DNA from: Spirosoma oryzicola
Lineage (GTDB): Bacteria; Bacteroidota; Bacteroidia; Cytophagales; Spirosomataceae
Length of the DNA: 64,000 nucleotides
Direction: 5' to 3'
Assembly (NCBI RefSeq): GCF_021233055.1
Contig: NZ_CP089538.1
Coordinates: 1,221,501 to 1,285,500, forward strand
This document shows, one piece after another, positions 60,792 to 64,000 of this stretch. The number at the start of each line of letters is the position of its first letter. The stretch's first letter is position 1. The notes beneath the pieces are model-generated. The model did no database searches and was not told the origin of the DNA. It saw only the letters and a program-made list of their open reading frames with translations. The position numbers and the translations under genes were made by a program.

Positions 60792-62495
60792 TCAATTCGT
60801 CCCAATTCGCAACAGGCTGCCGTTTTCGTAGATCAATTTGGAGCCATCGGCATAGCGTAGCTGGCTGGTGTGTGCCTGAAACCCACTTGGTATAGTGACC
60901 GTATGCTTCAACTCGGTAGTGTCATTCAACGACGGTATCCAGCCGCACGACCACACCTGTACGTCGTTCCAATTGCCGTTGCGTGTGGTAGTTAACACGT
61001 TGGGTGGTAGGTTCGACGGTAGACCGTTACCGGAGCCGTTAATCGTTATGGGTTCGCTGACTTCACCCGTTATGGCGGGCGACGTTGACTTTACGCGAAA
61101 GCGGTAGCGACCATTGGCCCAGCCGGGTAGATTGACGGGTAGAGGATTGGCTGTCCCTGTCGCCAGCGTTGCCAGATAACAGCCTGTTTCGCTTAAAATG
61201 TCAACCTGGTATTGGTTGTCTGCTCGCGTGGGTACGCGTGAAAAATAAGGTACCTGAACCTGCTGGCCGGGACTTGTCGTAAACGGAAATACGTAGCCCG
61301 TTGTGAGCAAAATGGTGCGGTTCGGCAGTGAGGGCTGCGTGTTCGCAAAATAGGTGGGGGGAAGCGACTGACTCCACACATCGACCAGCGACGGGCAATC
61401 ATCGGAATCGAAGTGGAGGTGAAAATAATCGCCTTTGCGGTAAATGGGGTAAATCATGCCGTCGGTGGCAGGACCTGCCCAGTTATTCGGCTGGCTTGCC
61501 AGCGTATTCTGCGCTGCGATAATATTCGGATCGGTTTCGTGGTTGTTGTATTCGCTGCCGAGCGTAGCCGGAATGTAACTAACCCGCGAGACAACCCAGC
61601 TTAACTTGCCGAACCCCATCTGCGCCCGCGATTTGTCGATAACCGTACCAATGTTATTGACATAATCATTGTACGACTGGTAGTAATTATCGCCTTCACC
61701 CTGATGCCACAAAACCGCTCGTACTCCGGTCCGTTTCAGGTAATGCAGAATGGTAGCACCCAAAAGCCGGTAAGGCATATTGTTTGATAAACTTCCCCAG
61801 CTTTCTTCGCCGTTGGCCGTGCGGACCCAATGTTTAGAATTTGTGGCAGGGTAAGAAGCGCCGTAAAACATAACCGGTATGTTGTGTTGAGCAACCAGTC
61901 GGTCGCCTAGTGCACCCCAGAGATACAGGTAAGCGCCCGGAAACATACCCGTATTGTTGAGACCGCTTGATAAATCGGCGTGGCTGACCGCAAAAGGCAA
62001 CGCATTTTCGGAGAACTGCCCGGCCTGACCAGTCCAGTAATTGATGATCGAAACCCGATCGTCATTGGCCTGTCCGCTGTAGCAATTGACACCCCAGGAA
62101 TTTGACTGGCCAGCCGTGACAAATACCTCACCAACCCCAACCCGATCCATGTTGGTAGACGCTAGTTCGGTATCGCCCGCATAGGCTTTTACCTCCAGGT
62201 TGTACCATCCGCCCGTCACACCAGTAAACGTACCCTGAAATACGCCATTGCTGGGCGCATTGTCGAGTACAACCCAGCCGGTAGGGTTACCGCCCTGACG
62301 AACCGTTAACTGCGCCCGAATTTGTGTGGCATTGGTTGGGCATTGACCCGTCACGGGCACATTGGCCCGGTTGTCATTATCACGTTGAAGAACGAGTCGG
62401 CTCGTTGGAAACGTGATTTCCAGTTGTGCATACAGGTTGGGTAAGAAAAGGAAAAAACAAAGACATGTTTTTAGTGGATAGCGAAAAAAGTACAT
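60792..62495 (-). CDS. Secreted SASA-type esterase (sialate-O-acetylesterase-like) with C-terminal sandwich domains
   Basis: A 567-residue exported protein. Signal MYFFRYPLKTCLCFFLFLPNLYAQ. An N-terminal sandwich (about 25-115) precedes the SASA/SGNH-hydrolase domain, with the nucleophile Ser131 in VTAGQSNSWGV and the block AVLWHQGEGDNYYQSY (His/Asp of the triad in the WHQGEGD region). It resembles carbohydrate acetyl esterases of the sialate-O-acetylesterase group. A C-terminal region (about 495-567: NVLTTTRNGNWNDVQVWSCGWIPSLNDT, read in parts) is a Trp-rich sandwich found at the ends of secreted Bacteroidota proteins. It lacks a T9SS-type CTD by eye. Single gene in its own unit. Confidence 0.83.
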   Translation of the reverse strand: MYFFRYPLKTCLCFFLFLPNLYAQLEITFPTSRLVLQRDNDNRANVPVTGQCPTNATQIRAQLTVRQGGNPTGWVVLDNAPSNGVFQGTFTGVTGGWYNLEVKAYAGDTELASTNMDRVGVGEVFVTAGQSNSWGVNCYSGQANDDRVSIINYWTGQAGQFSENALPFAVSHADLSSGLNNTGMFPGAYLYLWGALGDRLVAQHNIPVMFYGASYPATNSKHWVRTANGEESWGSLSNNMPYRLLGATILHYLKRTGVRAVLWHQGEGDNYYQSYNDYVNNIGTVIDKSRAQMGFGKLSWVVSRVSYIPATLGSEYNNHETDPNIIAAQNTLASQPNNWAGPATDGMIYPIYRKGDYFHLHFDSDDCPSLVDVWSQSLPPTYFANTQPSLPNRTILLTTGYVFPFTTSPGQQVQVPYFSRVPTRADNQYQVDILSETGCYLATLATGTANPLPVNLPGWANGRYRFRVKSTSPAITGEVSEPITINGSGNGLPSNLPPNVLTTTRNGNWNDVQVWSCGWIPSLNDTTELKHTVTIPSGFQAHTSQLRYADGSKLIYENGSLLRIGTN

Positions 62496-62829
62496 GATTA
62501 ATGGATAGTGTGGTTACCTAATAGCGAACATAGTGAATATAATCAATGCAAAGCAGAATGCATCTTTCTATTCATAGGATCTCTCTACTTGCTGTGACCC
62601 AAAAAATGCGAAAACTGTTGCTTAATACGGATCAATTAGTTGCAAAAAACAGGAATGGCGGGTGCTATTGAAAGATGAATTGAGCCTATATCAGTTGATT
62701 ACGAGAACGTTAGTGGATGCCGTGGAGATCCGTGATGGGCATAACGAAACAGTCTCTCTGTCCACCGTTACGCTAAGACGGTGGACAGAGAGACTGTACG
62801 AGAAGTCCTGACAAACTTGTTGTCGATGG
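62496..62829. other. Intergenic region with a perfect 20-bp hairpin
   Basis: About 330 bases between the SASA esterase start and the ABC permease stop, both leftward. AT-rich in its first half with no frame seen. It holds the hairpin at 62749-62797 and presumably the esterase promoter. Confidence 0.5.
62749..62797 (-). terminator. Terminator after the ABC permease gene
   Basis: A perfect 20-base inverted repeat (62749-62768 with 62778-62797) with a 9-base loop, 33 bases past the permease stop. On the minus strand only a broken U-tract follows, so termination strength is uncertain. Confidence 0.75.
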
Positions 62830-64000
62830 CTATTTTTTGAAAGCCAGTGCCTTTACTGGTCTGATGCGGCTGATAATAAACGTCGGCATCCAGAGTACAA
62901 CAGCAATCAACAGAAGCGTTGCTGCATTCAGGGCCAGAATAGTTGACCAGTCCCAGACAATCGGGACATAATTCATGAAGTAATTTTTCGGATCGAGCGG
63001 GATTAGCTTAAACCGGTCCTGAATAAAGCAAAGGCCAAGGCCGACGGCATTGCCAATGAGTAAGCCCCAGCCGACCATATTTAGACCGACGAATAAAAAC
63101 ATTCGTCGGATAATTGAATCGGGACTACCCAGGGCTTTCAGAAGACCAATCATGGGCGTTCGTTCCATCATCAGTACCAGCAATACCGACACCATATTGA
63201 AGGACGCCACAAAGGTGATCAGGGCTAGCAGAATGACCATGTTGCGGTCGAGAAGCACCATCCAGTCGAAGAGCGGGCGGTACTGATCGGTTACGCGCGT
63301 GAGCCGCATGTCGGGCGTCATCACGTCGAAAATCGTGTTGGCCGTGGCATCCAGCCGGTTAAAATCGTTGACGAAGATCTCGTAACTACCGACCGAGTCG
63401 GGACCCCATTTGTTCAGGCGTTGAATAAGCCGGATGTCTCCCAGAGCAATAGTCTTGTCTACCTCTTCCAGCCCCGTTTCATAAATGCCGACCACCGTCA
63501 TTTTGCGGGCGCGTGGCGGATTGCCCAAAAAATACAGCGGAATGCTTTCGCCCACGTTGACTTTCAACTGATTGGCCATGTACTGACTGATCAGTAATTG
63601 GGTAGAACCCGTTCCGGTGTCGGCACCAACGGTTGGTACCGTGCCCGCTACGAGCGAACCATTGAACAGATTCCAGTTGTAATCGCGTCCTACACCTTTC
63701 AGAATAACGCCGGTCAGTTCGTCACTGGTCTTTAAAATTCCGGCTTTCAGCGCAACGCCCTGAATATGCTGCACACCAGGAGTCTGGGTACTATCCTGAT
63801 AAAGTTTTGTGTCGAGGGATAAAGGCGTTTCCTGGTAGGAATTATTGTTCGTGAATTTACTAACCTGTAAATGCGCCCCGAACAGAAAAATTTTCTGCTG
63901 AATGGTGTTCTTAAAGCCAAATAGCACCGAAAAGGCGACAATCAGGATGGCTAGGCCAAGGGCGATGCTGATGATGCCAACGCGGGTGACAGTAGCCGAG
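62830..64000 (-). CDS. LolC/E-like ABC transporter permease, 5' end outside the window
   Basis: A FtsX/MacB-type permease entering from the right edge; about 390 residues are present, without the N-terminus. The visible beginning (ALGLAILIVAFSVLFGFKNTIQQKIFLFGAHLQV) is the first TM helix and the periplasmic entry of LolC/LolE proteins. A large periplasmic domain follows (about residues 30-240 of the visible part: VALKAGILKTSDELTGVILKGVGRDYNW, read in parts, and MTVVGIYETGLEEVDKTIALGDI). Then come three TM helices (NMVILLALITFVASFNMVSVLLVLM with ERTPMIGLLKALGSPDSIIRRMF, the FtsX coupling motif, NMVGWGLLIGNAVGLGLCF and ILALNAATLLLIAVVLWMP). It probably extracts lipoproteins or works as a MacB-like pump. 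Partner ATPase is not seen. Confidence 0.9.
   Translation of the reverse strand, partial: SATVTRVGIISIALGLAILIVAFSVLFGFKNTIQQKIFLFGAHLQVSKFTNNNSYQETPLSLDTKLYQDSTQTPGVQHIQGVALKAGILKTSDELTGVILKGVGRDYNWNLFNGSLVAGTVPTVGADTGTGSTQLLISQYMANQLKVNVGESIPLYFLGNPPRARKMTVVGIYETGLEEVDKTIALGDIRLIQRLNKWGPDSVGSYEIFVNDFNRLDATANTIFDVMTPDMRLTRVTDQYRPLFDWMVLLDRNMVILLALITFVASFNMVSVLLVLMMERTPMIGLLKALGSPDSIIRRMFLFVGLNMVGWGLLIGNAVGLGLCFIQDRFKLIPLDPKNYFMNYVPIVWDWSTILALNAATLLLIAVVLWMPTFIISRIRPVKALAFKK

Noticed and set aside
1..64000. CRISPR array, phage, insertion sequence or restriction/defence genes
   Set aside because: No direct-repeat array, transposase, integrase, capsid, nuclease-methylase or toxin-antitoxin pair was recognised anywhere.

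Overview
The window looks like chromosome of a Cytophagales bacterium (Bacteroidota), most likely a Spirosoma-type member of the Spirosomataceae. This is inferred from the gene families and from expression signals: there are almost no Shine-Dalgarno sequences, there are a few TAnnTTTG-type -7 boxes, lipoproteins and secreted proteins are numerous, and LytTR/LytS regulators are present. By eye the base composition is near 50% GC inside genes and AT-rich between them. I see no tRNA, rRNA, CRISPR array, insertion sequence, prophage or obvious pseudogene. It reads as a stable chromosomal segment of about 58 genes, with one gene cut by each edge.

Layout. 0-1.2 kb: the end of an exopolysaccharide export locus (wza, then wzc, cut by the edge), followed by an AT-rich promoter gap. 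1.7-6.3 kb: a secreted beta-barrel/lipoprotein pair, then a dipeptide epimerase with a BioF-fold PLP enzyme. 6.4-11.3 kb: a minus-strand block with a sugar isomerase-like protein, a DUF1338 dioxygenase, an acyl-ACP thioesterase and an OmpR/HAMP-kinase two-component system. 11.8-18.2 kb: a compact stress-type island (YdaT-like, Cys-rich four-helix bundle, PPOX-fold protein, DUF3891, GlgX, PA2169/DUF2383, DUF3140, DUF2945, glycine-zipper OmpA). Its families are the ones that recur in general-stress regulons of many bacteria. 18.6-27.5 kb: a secreted lipase, a propeller-like lipoprotein, an S9 peptidase, a GH130 phosphorylase, two very acidic small proteins and an isochorismate synthase.

27.6-42.9 kb: a LytS/LytT pair, recJ, DUF2141 and leucine-rich-repeat secreted proteins, guaB, an aldo/keto reductase, a voltage-gated-type K+ channel, a mazG/phosphoesterase/deacetylase operon and a class IV aminotransferase. 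43.0-52.6 kb: a TolC plus membrane-fusion-protein pair without its pump, a GH29 fucosidase, gpsA, a MOSC protein, a HAD phosphatase next to a YbjJ-like MFS carrier, and lipoprotein MsrA. 52.7-64.0 kb: an AraC regulator, an FG-GAP protein, a Tat-exported Gfo/Idh/MocA oxidoreductase, DUF2267, a GH1 glucosidase, an SBF-type transporter, a SASA esterase and the C-terminal part of a LolC/E-like ABC permease.

The common theme is a saprophytic envelope: polysaccharide turnover (GH130, GH29, GH1, GlgX, deacetylase, SASA esterase, Idh/MocA), exported hydrolases and stress hardening. The most interesting items are the stress island with dyad-rich gaps on both sides, the Asp-rich protein pair at 25.6-26.1 kb, the deacetylase with an altered NodB metal motif, and several long perfect hairpins, one of which overlaps a predicted promoter. 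I did not find a clear defence system, biosynthetic cluster or mobile element. The stress island is the best candidate for an under-described system.
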